NCBI GenBank assembly: GCA_017428565.1
Contig: JAFRQP010000020.1
Span: 1-64,000, forward strand
DNA from: Oscillospiraceae bacterium
GTDB lineage: Bacteria > Bacillota > Clostridia > Oscillospirales > Oscillospiraceae
Length of the DNA stretch: 64,000 nt
Reading direction: 5' to 3'
The notes beneath the pieces are model-generated. The model was given only the letters and a program-made list of their open reading frames with translations, had not been told where the DNA came from and did not search any database. The translations under genes and the position numbers were made by a program. Shown piece after piece: positions 49,219 through 57,686 of the stretch; position 1 is the first letter of the stretch; the number at the start of each line of letters is the position of its first letter.

Positions 49219-50007
49219 TTATTCATAAGGGTTGAAGATCTGAATGATCCTGGTGGCCTGGGCCTTGCCCCGGGCCATGCAGGCGGGCACGCTCTCTCCC
49301 AGGCTGAGCCCATAGGTGAAGCCGGCAATGTAGGAGTCTCCGGCCCCCACTGTGTTGCAGACCTCCACCTTCTCCGCGCTTTCCCGATAGAAATTTTCCC
49401 CGTCCCAGGCCAGGCTCCCGTGCTCGCCCAGCATGGCGATGACGCAGCCGGCGCCCTTGGCCTGCGTTTTCACCAGGAAGTCCCGGATATAGTCGTCGTC
49501 CCCGTCATAGGAGAAAAAGGCATAGTCCACATAGGGCAGCACCAGGTCGTTGGTTTCCAAAGTCAGGCGCTTGGAGAAGTCATAGACCCAGATCTGGCCC
49601 GGCCGCTTGAGGGCGGGCAGATAGCGGTGCACCTTGCACCAGCGCTCACAGTAGACGATGTCGAAGTCCCGGACGAAGGCCTGGTCCTCCTCGCTCAGCT
49701 CGATCTCCTCCATGGCGTTGCCCACGAAGGACAGATGGACCCGGTCCCCGTTTATGATGGCCATTTTGGCCATGCCGGTGGGGCGCTGGGACTGGCGGAT
49801 CACCCGAAGGGGGATGCCCCGCTCGGCGCACTTTTCCCGCAGGGCATCGGCAAAGAAGTCGTTGCCCAGAATGGTCATTTCCGTGACGTCTCCGCCCATG
49901 GCGCGGTAGTTGAAGGCAAAGTCGATGCTGTTGCCGGTGGTATAAAAGCGGTCCTGCTTGTAGTAGACGTCAATGCAGTTATCCGCCATGGCGATGGTTC
50001 TTTTCAT
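49219..50007 (-). CDS. PfkB kinase, fructoselysine 6-kinase (FrlD)-like (1)
   Basis: A 262-aa ribokinase-family enzyme, the exact size of FrlD (261 aa). MADNCIDVYYKQDRFYTTGN resembles the FrlD start. GCVIAMLGEHGSLAWDGENF and VCNTVGAGDSYIAGFTYGLS (GAGD catalytic Asp) match FrlD segments. It is expected to phosphorylate O-6 of the sugar part of an Amadori compound before deglycation. It lies 11 bp after the YjbQ gene in a tightly packed operon. A second, more divergent copy is at 54537. Confidence 0.85.
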   Translation of the reverse strand: MKRTIAMADNCIDVYYKQDRFYTTGNSIDFAFNYRAMGGDVTEMTILGNDFFADALREKCAERGIPLRVIRQSQRPTGMAKMAIINGDRVHLSFVGNAMEEIELSEEDQAFVRDFDIVYCERWCKVHRYLPALKRPGQIWVYDFSKRLTLETNDLVLPYVDYAFFSYDGDDDYIRDFLVKTQAKGAGCVIAMLGEHGSLAWDGENFYRESAEKVEVCNTVGAGDSYIAGFTYGLSLGESVPACMARGKAQATRIIQIFNPYE

Positions 50008-50018
50008 GCTGCGCCTCC

Positions 50019-50450
50019 TTAGTCACCCATGACATAAACCAGGTATTTCCGTTTCTTGATCCCGTCGTATTCGCAGAAGTAGATGTCTGCCGCATTGCCC
50101 AGGACCAGGGCGCCGTCCACCAGGGGCAGGACGCAGTGGTTGCCGGTGAGCAGGGATTTCAGGTGTCCCGGGCTGTTCCCGCCGATGGTGCCGTAGCTGG
50201 GCAGATAGTGGTTGTGATTGAAGGGATAGTCCGAGGGGATCAGCCGTTCCAGCTGCTCCTCGATGTCCTTCTCCACACAGGGGAGACTTTCGTTGATGGT
50301 GATGCCGGTGGTGGTGTGCAGGGTGATGACAAAGGCAACCCCGTTCAGGATCCCGCAGTTTTCGGCAAAGGCCTTCACGGTATCGGTGATGCGAATCAGT
50401 TGAAATTCCGCATCGGCGATGACGGTAAAACGTTCCAGAGCGGTTTTCAC
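50019..50450 (-). CDS. YjbQ/UPF0047 family protein
   Basis: A 143-aa protein. ITLHTTTGITINE and GNSPGHLKSLLTGNH hold the conserved His residues of this metal-binding trimer family; weak thiamin-phosphate synthase activity has been reported for members, but the true role is unknown. It starts at GTG, overlapping the amidohydrolase stop by 4 nt (GTGA). An enzyme in a sugar operon suggests a catabolic or repair role here, by inference. Confidence 0.8.
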   Translation of the reverse strand: MKTALERFTVIADAEFQLIRITDTVKAFAENCGILNGVAFVITLHTTTGITINESLPCVEKDIEEQLERLIPSDYPFNHNHYLPSYGTIGGNSPGHLKSLLTGNHCVLPLVDGALVLGNAADIYFCEYDGIKKRKYLVYVMGD

Positions 50451-51310
50451 GGCTGATCCTCCCTTCCCAGAAAGCGCAGGGCGTTTTTCCGGCAGAGCTT
50501 TTCCATCACGTCCGGCCGGAGCTTCAGAGCGTCCAGGCCCCGTTTGGCCCGCACCGGGCGGATGCGGGGACTGTCGGAGCCGAACATCAGCTTGTCGGCC
50601 AGGTTGTGTTCCACCCAGTATTCACCCATGTCCTCTTTGAACACCTTGTGATAGAGCTGCACCGGCCCGTCGAAGTTCATCAGGGCGGTGTTGGCATAGG
50701 CATTGGGGTATTTGATGAGCAGGGCTGCCGTCTCCTGCACCCAGGGCCAGCCCACATGGGTCAGGCAGAAGTTGACCTGGGGAAAGGCGGCGATCAGCTC
50801 CTCAAAGTCCGCGGGGCGGGCGTAGCGGGAAAAGGCGTCCCGCTCCAGGCAGAGGCCGCTGTGCAGCACCACAGGCTTTTTGTACTCCCGGCAGATCTCA
50901 CACAGGCGGAAGATCCGCTCGTCATAGGGATAGAGCCGGCATTTTGCGGTGTTGAGGCAGAGCCCCGCCAGCTTCAGCTCTGTGAAAGCCCGGCGCAGTG
51001 TTTCCTCCGCATCCGGGCAGCGGGGATCCACCGAGGCAAAGCCGATGAAAAGCCCCGGCTCCAGCTCCACCAGCCGGGCGATCTCCTCGTTGCTGATAGC
51101 GCTTTGGCCCTTGTCATAGGAGCAGTCCTCCCCCAACAGGAAGACGCCCCGGATGTCTGCCAGGGCCAGCTGCTTTTTCAGCAGATCCAGATCCACCGGG
51201 GACATCAGGTGGTAGTTCATCTCGTCGCAGCGGAAGCGAAAGCGCGCGGGATCCTCACAGATCGGCGCGAAGAGGGCCGGGTGGATGTGGGTATCGATCA
51301 CCATGCTCAT
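50447..51310 (-). CDS. Amidohydrolase-2 family metal-dependent hydrolase
   Basis: A 287-aa TIM-barrel hydrolase or decarboxylase of the ACMSD-like group. MVIDTHIHP is the HxH metal site (about residue 8), KPVVLHSG the third His, FCLTHVGWPW the fourth, and LMFGSDSPR the catalytic Asp. ATG 51310 overlaps the previous stop (ATGA). Within this cluster it may hydrolyse a lactone or amide linked to the sugar-amine pathway; the substrate is not known. Confidence 0.82.
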   Translation of the reverse strand: MSMVIDTHIHPALFAPICEDPARFRFRCDEMNYHLMSPVDLDLLKKQLALADIRGVFLLGEDCSYDKGQSAISNEEIARLVELEPGLFIGFASVDPRCPDAEETLRRAFTELKLAGLCLNTAKCRLYPYDERIFRLCEICREYKKPVVLHSGLCLERDAFSRYARPADFEELIAAFPQVNFCLTHVGWPWVQETAALLIKYPNAYANTALMNFDGPVQLYHKVFKEDMGEYWVEHNLADKLMFGSDSPRIRPVRAKRGLDALKLRPDVMEKLCRKNALRFLGREDQP

Positions 51311-52137
51311 GGGCGCCAGTCCTTCCATTCCTCGGTGTTGGCCACAAGCCAGTCGATGCACTGGTCCACGGCCTTGTCCGGGTCGATGTAGTACTGCCGG
51401 TCGGTGAGCTCAAAGCAGCACACGCCCTGGTAGTTCAGGCGGCGGAGATCCTCATAATACTGCTTCATGGGAAAGCTGCCGTGGCCGGGCACGGTGTGGC
51501 CCCGGTCGTTGAAGTGTACGTAGCCAAGCTTGTCCCCCAGGCTTGTGAAGTAGTCGTCCAGGCTCTGCCCGGCGAAGGTCATCTGGTCGGTGTCCACCAT
51601 GCCCAGCACATTGGCATAGTCCAGCTCCCGGAGCATCTGGGCAATGTCCTCACTGGTGTTCAGGACCTGGGTGGTAGTGTCCTTGCACTCTTCCAGAAAG
51701 AGTCTCACGCCCTTGCGGGAGCTGTACTCCGCCAGCTGCAGCAGGCTCTCCCGGGTGTTGTCCCAGGCCTCCTCCCGGGGCGCATCAAAGTAGCCGTTGC
51801 CAATGCTGATCTGCACATTGGGGCATTCCAGATACTCCGCCGTGTCGATGGCCCGCTGGTAGTAGCGCAGGGAGGACTCCCGGGTCTCCCGGTTTTGGGT
51901 GGCAAAGTTGCAGGGATAGGTGCAGTTTTCCGGGGTGATGGCGTAGACCTTGAGGCCCCGGCGGCGGATCTCCTGATCCAGCTCGATAAGATCCTTCAGG
52001 GCATAGTCGAAGGGGTTAAGCTGGGGAGCGCTCATGTAGAGATCGAAGGTATCGAAGGGGGAGCGCTCCAGCTTGTCCAGAAACTTTTTGGGGCTGTAGC
52101 GCAGATAGTGAAGGGTCATGGGAATGAATTTCATCAA
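51307..52137 (-). CDS. FrlC-like sugar isomerase/epimerase (2)
   Basis: A 276-aa TIM barrel, FrlC size (276 aa). APQLNPFDYALKDLIELDQE and AITPENCTYPCNFATQNRET (compare the TPETNGYPYN of FrlC). Metal-site candidates: LFLEE (Glu), GMVDTDQMTF (Asp), YVHFNDRGHTVPGHGSFPMK (His, as in the FrlC IPGEGKMPL loop), CCFEL (Glu). Closely related to its upstream neighbour at 52134, with which it overlaps by 4 nt; a tandem duplication. Confidence 0.85.
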   Translation of the reverse strand: MMKFIPMTLHYLRYSPKKFLDKLERSPFDTFDLYMSAPQLNPFDYALKDLIELDQEIRRRGLKVYAITPENCTYPCNFATQNRETRESSLRYYQRAIDTAEYLECPNVQISIGNGYFDAPREEAWDNTRESLLQLAEYSSRKGVRLFLEECKDTTTQVLNTSEDIAQMLRELDYANVLGMVDTDQMTFAGQSLDDYFTSLGDKLGYVHFNDRGHTVPGHGSFPMKQYYEDLRRLNYQGVCCFELTDRQYYIDPDKAVDQCIDWLVANTEEWKDWRP

Positions 52138-52946
52138 ATTGCCTCCAAAACATTGGTCAGATAGTCCAGATAGGCGTCGGTGGCCTTGTCCGGGTCGATG
52201 TAGTATTCCCGGCTGCAGAGCTCACAGGAGAGCCAGCCGTCGTAGCCTCGTGCCTTCAGAGTATCAAAGTATTCCTTCATGGGCAGGCCGCCGGTACCGG
52301 GAATGGTGTGGGCGGCGTCGCTGAAATGGACAAAGCCGTAGCGCTCGCCCAGATTGTCAAAGTAGTCGTTGATGTCTTCGCCGGCCAGGGCCATCTGATC
52401 CGTGTCCGAGAGGCCCTTCAGATTATCCGCGCCCACATCGTCCAGGAAGCGGCGCAGCTCCTTGCTGGTCACAATGAGATTGGTGGTGGTGGTCTTGCAG
52501 GTCTCCAGGAAAATGTTGACGCCCTTGCGCCCGGCATAGGTGCAAAGCTGCTGGAAGGCGTCCACCTGGCGGGCCCAGCCGGCTTCCCGGTCGCCGTCAA
52601 AATAGCTGGAGCCGGGACACATCTGGATGTTGGGGAAGTCCAGGAAGGCGGCGGTGTCGATCATGCGCTGGTAATAGCGGATGGTGGACTCCCACATGAT
52701 GCGGTTGGAGGTGCCCAGATTCACCGGATAGGCGCAGTTTTCGGCTGTGAGCACGTAGGGGGTCAGGCGGCGATCCTTGATGTCTCGATCCAGCTGGATC
52801 AGGTCGCTCAGCCTGTAATCAAAGGGATTGAGCTGAGGGGCGGTGCAATAGATATCCAGACCGTCCAGAGGCGAGCGCTCCACCTTGTCCAGGTATTTGC
52901 GGATGGGGTAGCGGAGGTAATGATAGCTCATCAGGGTAAATTTCAT
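52134..52946 (-). CDS. FrlC-like sugar isomerase/epimerase (1)
   Basis: A 270-aa TIM barrel, paralogue of the next gene. KFTLMSYHYLRYPIRKYLDK, APQLNPFDYRLSDLIQ, LTAENCAYPVNLGTSNR, IFLETCKTTTT (Glu), GLSDTDQMALAG (Asp), FVHFSDAAHTIPGTGGLPMK (His), LSCEL (Glu). Expected to interconvert C3 epimers of a ketose-amine such as psicoselysine/fructoselysine analogues. First gene after the internal terminator at 52993-53045. Confidence 0.85.
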   Translation of the reverse strand: MKFTLMSYHYLRYPIRKYLDKVERSPLDGLDIYCTAPQLNPFDYRLSDLIQLDRDIKDRRLTPYVLTAENCAYPVNLGTSNRIMWESTIRYYQRMIDTAAFLDFPNIQMCPGSSYFDGDREAGWARQVDAFQQLCTYAGRKGVNIFLETCKTTTTNLIVTSKELRRFLDDVGADNLKGLSDTDQMALAGEDINDYFDNLGERYGFVHFSDAAHTIPGTGGLPMKEYFDTLKARGYDGWLSCELCSREYYIDPDKATDAYLDYLTNVLEAI

Positions 52947-52992
52947 AGCGTTCTCCTTCCTCCCGCCTCCGGGGCGGGTGCCTGTGTGCGAG

Positions 52993-53045
52993 TAAAAAAG
53001 GCGTATCTGCGGATCTGCTCTGGTGCAGTTGACCGCAGATACGCC
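52993..53045 (-). terminator. Operon-internal terminator after the Dcu-type carrier gene
   Basis: Reverse-strand GGCGTATCTGCGG and CCGCAGATACGCC pair over 13 bp, with CTGC/GCAG pairing inside, followed by TTTTTT. It should lower expression of the distal genes relative to the deglycase, kinase and carrier. Confidence 0.85.
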
Positions 53046-53113
53046 CTGTGCGAAGGAAAAGAGAGGAGTGAAGAGAATATCTAACAGATATTAGGTATTC
53101 GTATGAGGCGCGA

Positions 53114-54439
53114 TCAGAAGATAAGGGAGCCCAGCAGGTAGGCAGCGGCAGCATCCACAACGGCCATCACCAGGCCGGGCAGCAGATAGCTGGTGTTGAA
53201 GACGAACTTTCCGATCTTGGTGGTGCCGGCGGTGTCGAAAGCGATGGCGGCCAGGCTCTCGGAGGCGGCGGGGATCAGGAAGTGAGAGCCGATGGTGGCC
53301 CAGCCGGCCAGCAGCACGGGAGGCGCGATGCCCAGGGCCAGGCCCAGGGGAACCACGATGGCGGTGGTAGAGGCCTGAGAGGTGGTGATGTTGCCCACCA
53401 GGTAGCAGGCGATGATGAAGATCCAGGGGTACTTGTTGGTGAAGCCGGCGACCACTTCGGTCAGGTAGCTGGACTGGGAGCCGATGAAGATGTTGACCAT
53501 CCAGCACAGGCCGATGACAATGACGGCGGCGAAGACGCCGGACTGGAAGACCTGGGTCTTCAGGATCTCGTCGGGCTTCTTGTCCTTCATCAGAAGGGCG
53601 ATGACGGCGGCGGCCACCAGCATGAAGATCTGGATGATATCAGTCATGCCGAGGGCCTTGTCGTTGCCGAGGACGGGACGGAGGGCAGGAACAGCGCCGA
53701 GCACCACCACGCAGACCATGGCGCCCAGGAACACGCAGACGGCGATCTTGCTGGCCTTGCTGAACTTGGAGAAGTCGATGACTTTCTCTTCCTTCTTCTC
53801 CTCCGGCTTGAGGGTGCCGTCAGCCACACGGCGCTGGAATTCGGGATCGTCGGCCAGCTCCTTGCCCTTCTTCAGCATCACGAGGCCGGCGGCCAGGGAG
53901 CCCAGAAGGGTAGCGGGGATCATGACCAGCAGGATCTTGACAAGGCCGATACCGGAGCTTTCCATGAAGCCGATGAGAGCGGCCATGGCAGCGGCCAGCG
54001 GGGTGGCGCAGACCGCGTTCTGAGAGGAGACGATGGACGCGGCGATGGGACGCTCGGGGCGGATGCCGTTTTCGATGGCCAGCTCGTTGACGATGGGCAG
54101 CAGGCTCCACACGATGTGGCCGGTGCCGCAGCAGAAAACGAAGACCCAGGAAACGATGGGGGCCAGGATGGTCACGGCTTTGGGGTGCTTGCGGAGGATC
54201 TTCTCCGCAACGGCTACCAGGTAGTCGATGCCGCCGATGGCCTGCATGGCGCCGCCGGCCAGCACAACGCAGAGGATGATGCGCAGAACCGTGAGCGGAG
54301 GATCGGACATCTGAGCGCGGAAGAGGAAGGTGAAGATGAACACGCCGATGCCGCCCGCCAGGGTGAGGAACACGCCGCCCTTCCGGACACCCCAGAAGAT
54401 GAGAGCCAGGAGGACGATCAATTCGATCCAGAACAGCAT
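53114..54439 (-). CDS. Dcu-type C4-dicarboxylate family carrier
   Basis: A 441-aa protein with about 11 helices. LVAVAEKILRKHPKAVTILAP and PIVNELAIENGIRPERPIAAS are DcuA/DcuB-like; SSQNAVCATPLAAAMAALIG and NITTSQASTTAIVVPLGLAL are the two re-entrant, Ser/Thr-rich segments. Dcu proteins move aspartate, fumarate and succinate. In Salmonella the fructose-asparagine operon uses a C4-dicarboxylate-type carrier (FraA) next to FraB and FraD, the same three functions as here. I infer transport of an acidic sugar-amine. Confidence 0.82.
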   Translation of the reverse strand: MLFWIELIVLLALIFWGVRKGGVFLTLAGGIGVFIFTFLFRAQMSDPPLTVLRIILCVVLAGGAMQAIGGIDYLVAVAEKILRKHPKAVTILAPIVSWVFVFCCGTGHIVWSLLPIVNELAIENGIRPERPIAASIVSSQNAVCATPLAAAMAALIGFMESSGIGLVKILLVMIPATLLGSLAAGLVMLKKGKELADDPEFQRRVADGTLKPEEKKEEKVIDFSKFSKASKIAVCVFLGAMVCVVVLGAVPALRPVLGNDKALGMTDIIQIFMLVAAAVIALLMKDKKPDEILKTQVFQSGVFAAVIVIGLCWMVNIFIGSQSSYLTEVVAGFTNKYPWIFIIACYLVGNITTSQASTTAIVVPLGLALGIAPPVLLAGWATIGSHFLIPAASESLAAIAFDTAGTTKIGKFVFNTSYLLPGLVMAVVDAAAAYLLGSLIF

Positions 54440-54536
54440 AGTTTTTTTACTCCTTTCTTTTTGTACCAGGCGGAGAGCGTTCCCAATTTCCCCTCTCGCC
54501 TCCCGTAATGCTTAACCCTGTACGGGGCAGGGGTGA

Positions 54537-55442
54537 TTACACGGACTGACTGCGGTTATCGATGATGCGCCCGGCAATGGGCACGCCGTAGCCGAAGGCA
54601 CCCTCCATGCCGCAGACCCCGGCCGCAAAGGCGGCGCCGGCGTTCATGGCCTCCACCAGCGCCAGGGAGAGATCCTCGCTGCCGTCAAGGCGGATCTCTC
54701 CGGCGGCCTGCTTCTTCAGCAGGGTGCTGAGGAAGGTGGCAAAGTAGGAGTCCCCCGCGCCCATGGTGTCGAACACATCGTCGGAGAGCACGGCGGGTGC
54801 GTAATAGAAGCGGTCCCGGTAGAGGAGCCAGGAGCCATCCTCCCCGATGGTGCCCAGCACCAGAGGCACGCCGTAGGAGGCTGCCTTCTTCATTTCCCGC
54901 TCTCTCGCCTCCTGATCCAGGTGGGCGCAGGAGAGCAGAGCGACCTTGATATAGGGGCAGATCCTGGCCAGGTACGCGTCGGTCCAGCGGAGGGAGAAGT
55001 CATAGGCGATGGGCACCCCCGCCGAGGCGATGAAGGGCAGGTCCTCCTCCACATAGGCGTTCAGGTCGGAATAGACCAGGTCAAAGCCTTTGATGTAATC
55101 CAGATCTTCCGCGGTAAAGCAGTAGGGATTGACAGCGGCCACGCCGCCCTTGTTGGAGCCGATGAAGACCCGGTCGCTGCCTGCCAGGGTAACGCAGGCA
55201 AAACCGTTTTCCCCCTCGAAGCTGCGGCAGCGGCTGCGGTCGATGCCCAGGGCATCCAGGGTGTCCTGCAGGCACTGCGCCACCTCGTCGGAGCCGAACT
55301 TGCCGAGGAAGGCGGCCTCCACGCCGTTCATCACGGCGTAGGCACAGGTGTTCACCGCCTGCCCGCCGGGGTACATTTTGCCCCGGGAGAGATACTTGTC
55401 ACAGACGTCGTCGCCGATGGCCAGAAGTCTTGCATTTCTCAT
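54537..55442 (-). CDS. PfkB kinase, FrlD/FraD-like (2)
   Basis: A 301-aa ribokinase-family enzyme. RLLAIGDDVCDKYLSRGKMY and PGGQAVNTCAYAVMNGVEAA at the start, VPLVLGTIGEDGSWLLYRDR and VFDTMGAGDSYFATFLSTLL (GAGD) for ATP and catalysis. It lies between the deglycase and the carrier gene, the place of FraD in fra operons. ATG 55442 has GGGAGG 9 nt upstream; ATG 55451 would abut it. Probably makes the 6-phosphate used by the SIS enzyme. Confidence 0.85.
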   Translation of the reverse strand: MRNARLLAIGDDVCDKYLSRGKMYPGGQAVNTCAYAVMNGVEAAFLGKFGSDEVAQCLQDTLDALGIDRSRCRSFEGENGFACVTLAGSDRVFIGSNKGGVAAVNPYCFTAEDLDYIKGFDLVYSDLNAYVEEDLPFIASAGVPIAYDFSLRWTDAYLARICPYIKVALLSCAHLDQEAREREMKKAASYGVPLVLGTIGEDGSWLLYRDRFYYAPAVLSDDVFDTMGAGDSYFATFLSTLLKKQAAGEIRLDGSEDLSLALVEAMNAGAAFAAGVCGMEGAFGYGVPIAGRIIDNRSQSV

Positions 55443-55461
55443 CGCTCTCATCCTCCCGGGA

Positions 55462-56472
55462 TCAGTACTCCACCTTCCACATGTAGCGGCGGGTGCTCAG
55501 CGGGTGGCAGCGCTCCTCGGCCAGGGCGTGGTTGTAGATGGGGTAGACGTTGTTGAAGAGGGAATGGTTGAAGTAGTCCACCACGTTTGCGTCGATCACG
55601 GAGAGCCCCAGCTCCTTGGCGTCCAGCACCTCCAGACGCTTGCCGTAGCTGCGCAGGAAGCGGAGGGCCCGCTCGTCCAGCTCCCGGGTGCTGCCCTCGC
55701 TGATCTGGATCACGAAGGGGACGTTTGCATCGGTGACCTCAAAGGGACCGTGGAAAAATTCGCCAGTGTGGATGCAGGCGGACTGGATCCACTGCATTTC
55801 CATGAAGATGCATATGCTTTCCATATAAGCCGCGCCCCAGGCAGCGCCGCTGCCCATGGTGTAGATAAAGCTGTCGTCCCGATACTCCCGGGCAAAGGCC
55901 AGGGCGCGCTCGGCCACCTGGCGGCGGGCCTTGCGGATCACAGAGCTGATCAGCTCCAGGCCCCGGTAGTAGGCCTCGTAGTGGGCATAGCCTTCGCTGC
56001 GCTGCACGGTCTCCACAGCCAGGGTCATGGCGCAGAGGGTTTTTTCGCCTGCGTAGTCGATATCGCCTGCCAGGTGGTCCGGGCTGGCGTCGAACTCATA
56101 GCGCACGATATAATCGCCGTAGGGGATGATCTCGGACTCCTCCAGCCAGGTCAGCAGGATCACGGCCGCGCCCTTCTCTTTGCCCAGCTTTGCTGCGGCA
56201 ATGGTCTCTGGGGTATTGCCTTTGTGGCAGGAAAGGCATATAATGGAATTCACACCGAAGTCCCTGGGGGTGCTGTGCAGGAACTCGTTGCTGCTGACAG
56301 CCGCGCTGCGCAGAACGGTGCTTTCCCGCTGCATAAAGTTTGCCGCCGGAACCAGAGCGCCGTAGGAACCGCCGCAGCCTACGAAGTACAGGGACTTGAC
56401 TCCGCCGACCGCTTTCTTGTCCTCAAATACCTTCGCAACGATCTCCCGGATCTGTTCTGCCTGCTTGACCAT
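55462..56472 (-). CDS. SIS-domain sugar-amine 6-phosphate deglycase (FrlB/FraB-like)
   Basis: A 336-aa two-SIS-domain protein. SLYFVGCGGSYGALVPAANF and IICLSCHKGNTPETIAAAKL are the first SIS phosphate sites. IHTGEFFHGPFEVTDANVPF matches the SGEFRHGPLEI segment of FrlB with the catalytic Glu/His pair. The C-terminus STRRYMWKVEY corresponds to ERRYYGGLVEY of FrlB. The reaction in the family is release of glucose 6-phosphate and a free amine or amino acid. First gene of the reverse operon, behind AAAGGAGG. Confidence 0.88.
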   Translation of the reverse strand: MVKQAEQIREIVAKVFEDKKAVGGVKSLYFVGCGGSYGALVPAANFMQRESTVLRSAAVSSNEFLHSTPRDFGVNSIICLSCHKGNTPETIAAAKLGKEKGAAVILLTWLEESEIIPYGDYIVRYEFDASPDHLAGDIDYAGEKTLCAMTLAVETVQRSEGYAHYEAYYRGLELISSVIRKARRQVAERALAFAREYRDDSFIYTMGSGAAWGAAYMESICIFMEMQWIQSACIHTGEFFHGPFEVTDANVPFVIQISEGSTRELDERALRFLRSYGKRLEVLDAKELGLSVIDANVVDYFNHSLFNNVYPIYNHALAEERCHPLSTRRYMWKVEY

Positions 56473-56500
56473 TTGTAGTTCCTCCTTTTATCTCGAAGAG

Positions 56501-56562
56501 TTTGTATTGCTTTGTATTGCTTTGTCTGGCTTCATATTATTCTTCAGCAATACAAATGTCAA
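56501..56562 (-). promoter_or_regulatory. Promoter and operator array of the deglycase operon
   Basis: Reverse-strand TTGACA (56557-56562) and TAATAT (56534-56539), 17-bp spacer. TTTGTATTGC occurs at 56501-56510 and 56511-56520 and inverted (GCAATACAAA) at 56547-56556, the last one right behind the -35. Likely binding sites of the divergent GntR regulator. Confidence 0.8.
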
Positions 56563-56622
56563 CATTTTTTTTTCGCCCTGTTCAATTTTTGACTTATTCC
56601 ACAATTTTGTATAGATAAAACT

Positions 56623-56665
56623 GTGAAATTTCACGAAACCATGTGCTGGAGCACATGGTTTTTTC
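56623..56665 (+). terminator. Palindrome plus terminator upstream of gntR
   Basis: GTGAAATTTCAC (56623-56634) is a perfect 12-bp palindrome. ACCATGTGC-TGGA-GCACATGGT with a T6 tract (56638-56665) is a rho-independent terminator. A possible promoter TTGACT (56589) with TAGATA (56612) would give a transcript of about 45 nt ending here. Confidence 0.7.
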
Positions 56666-56718
56666 TGTTTTCTCCAGTGAATTGCGAAAAGATCTCTGCC
56701 TGGAAACGCGGAATATGC

Positions 56719-56756
56719 TTTACAAGAGTGGAATCATTTGCTATAATTTGTATTAT
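56719..56756 (+). promoter_or_regulatory. gntR promoter with own operator half-site
   Basis: TTTACA (56719-56724) and TATAAT (56742-56747), 17-bp spacer; TTTGTATTAT (56747-56756) follows at the start point. Suggests autoregulation. Confidence 0.75.
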
Positions 56757-56781
56757 CATCAAGAGGGAAAAGGAAGACGTC

Positions 56782-57498
56782 ATGGATCAAATCAATAAAA
56801 GCAGCTCCGTTCCGCTGTACCAGCAGCTCTATGAAAAACTGAAAGACGAGATCAGCGGCGGCACTTACCCCGCCGGCAGCCGCCTGCCTACAGAGGCAGA
56901 ACTGAGCGAAACCTACCAAGTCAGCCGGGTCACGGTGCGCAAGGCCATGGAACAGCTGGAAAAAGAAGATTTCCTGGTACGCAAGGTCGGCAAGGGCACC
57001 TTCGTGCGGGAACGCAAGTTTTCCCGGCAGCTTTCCGCGGTGATGGGTTTTTCCGAGATGTGTCGCAGCATGGGCTTCACCCCGGGCTCCAAAACCATCA
57101 AGATCGCGCTGGAGGACCCCTCTCCCAAGGACGCCCAGCGTCTGGGCCTGGATCCAGAGGGGAAGATCCTGGTGATCGACCGCATCCGCTATGCTGACGG
57201 CATGCCCGTGGTGCTGGAGACCACCAAGTTTGCCGAGGACTTTTTCTTCCTTTTCGACGAGGATCTGAACAATCGCTCCCTCTATGAGGTCATCCGCCAG
57301 AAGAAGGGCATCGAGTTCACCAACTCTGTCAAGCATCTGGAGGTAGTCTTCGCCAACTACCAGGAATCCCGCTATCTGGGCATCTCTGTTGGCTATCCGC
57401 TGCTGAAGATCAGCAGTGTGGTGAACGATTCCACCGGCGAGCACCGCTATATCAGCATCCAGCGCTGTGTGGCGGATAAATTCGAGATCGTGATCTGA
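56782..57498 (+). CDS. GntR/HutC-family regulator with UTRA domain
   Basis: A 238-aa regulator. The winged helix (residues about 8-75) has SVPLYQQLYEKLKDEISGGT, RLPTEAELSETYQVSRVTVR and KAMEQLEKEDFLVRKVGKGT. The UTRA ligand domain (about 90-235) includes RLGLDPEGKILVIDRIRYAD and GYPLLKISSVVNDSTG. HutC-type members, FrlR among them, sense the phosphorylated sugar of the pathway. It is divergent from the deglycase operon and followed by a terminator and the btpA operon; the repeated TTTGTATTGC half-sites point to control of all three units. Confidence 0.9.
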   Translation: MDQINKSSSVPLYQQLYEKLKDEISGGTYPAGSRLPTEAELSETYQVSRVTVRKAMEQLEKEDFLVRKVGKGTFVRERKFSRQLSAVMGFSEMCRSMGFTPGSKTIKIALEDPSPKDAQRLGLDPEGKILVIDRIRYADGMPVVLETTKFAEDFFFLFDEDLNNRSLYEVIRQKKGIEFTNSVKHLEVVFANYQESRYLGISVGYPLLKISSVVNDSTGEHRYISIQRCVADKFEIVI

Positions 57499-57532
57499 TA
57501 CAATAGAAAATAATAAGCAGGAAATAAGCAGG

Positions 57533-57574
57533 AAAAGCCTCTGTCCTCTCCGAAAAGAGAGGGCGGAGGCTTTT
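57533..57574. terminator. Terminator between gntR and btpA
   Basis: AAAAGCCTC and GAGGCTTTT enclose CCTCTC/GAGAGG, a symmetrical hairpin with T tract on both strands. Confidence 0.88.
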
Positions 57575-57596
57575 CTATAAAAAGTCGGAAAGCCAC

Positions 57597-57672
57597 TTGA
57601 CAAGCGGTCCTTCTTATAGTATGTTTTTGTTATAATACAAAAGAAGACATATGTAACAGGGACAATACAAAC
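57597..57672 (+). promoter_or_regulatory. btpA operon promoter and operators
   Basis: TTGACA (57597-57602) and TATGTT (57620-57625), 17-bp spacer. ATAATACAAA (57632-57641) and CAATACAAAC (57663-57672) are inverted copies of the GntR half-site downstream of the start, positions typical for repression. Confidence 0.75.
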
Positions 57673-57686
57673 AGGAGGGAACGATT

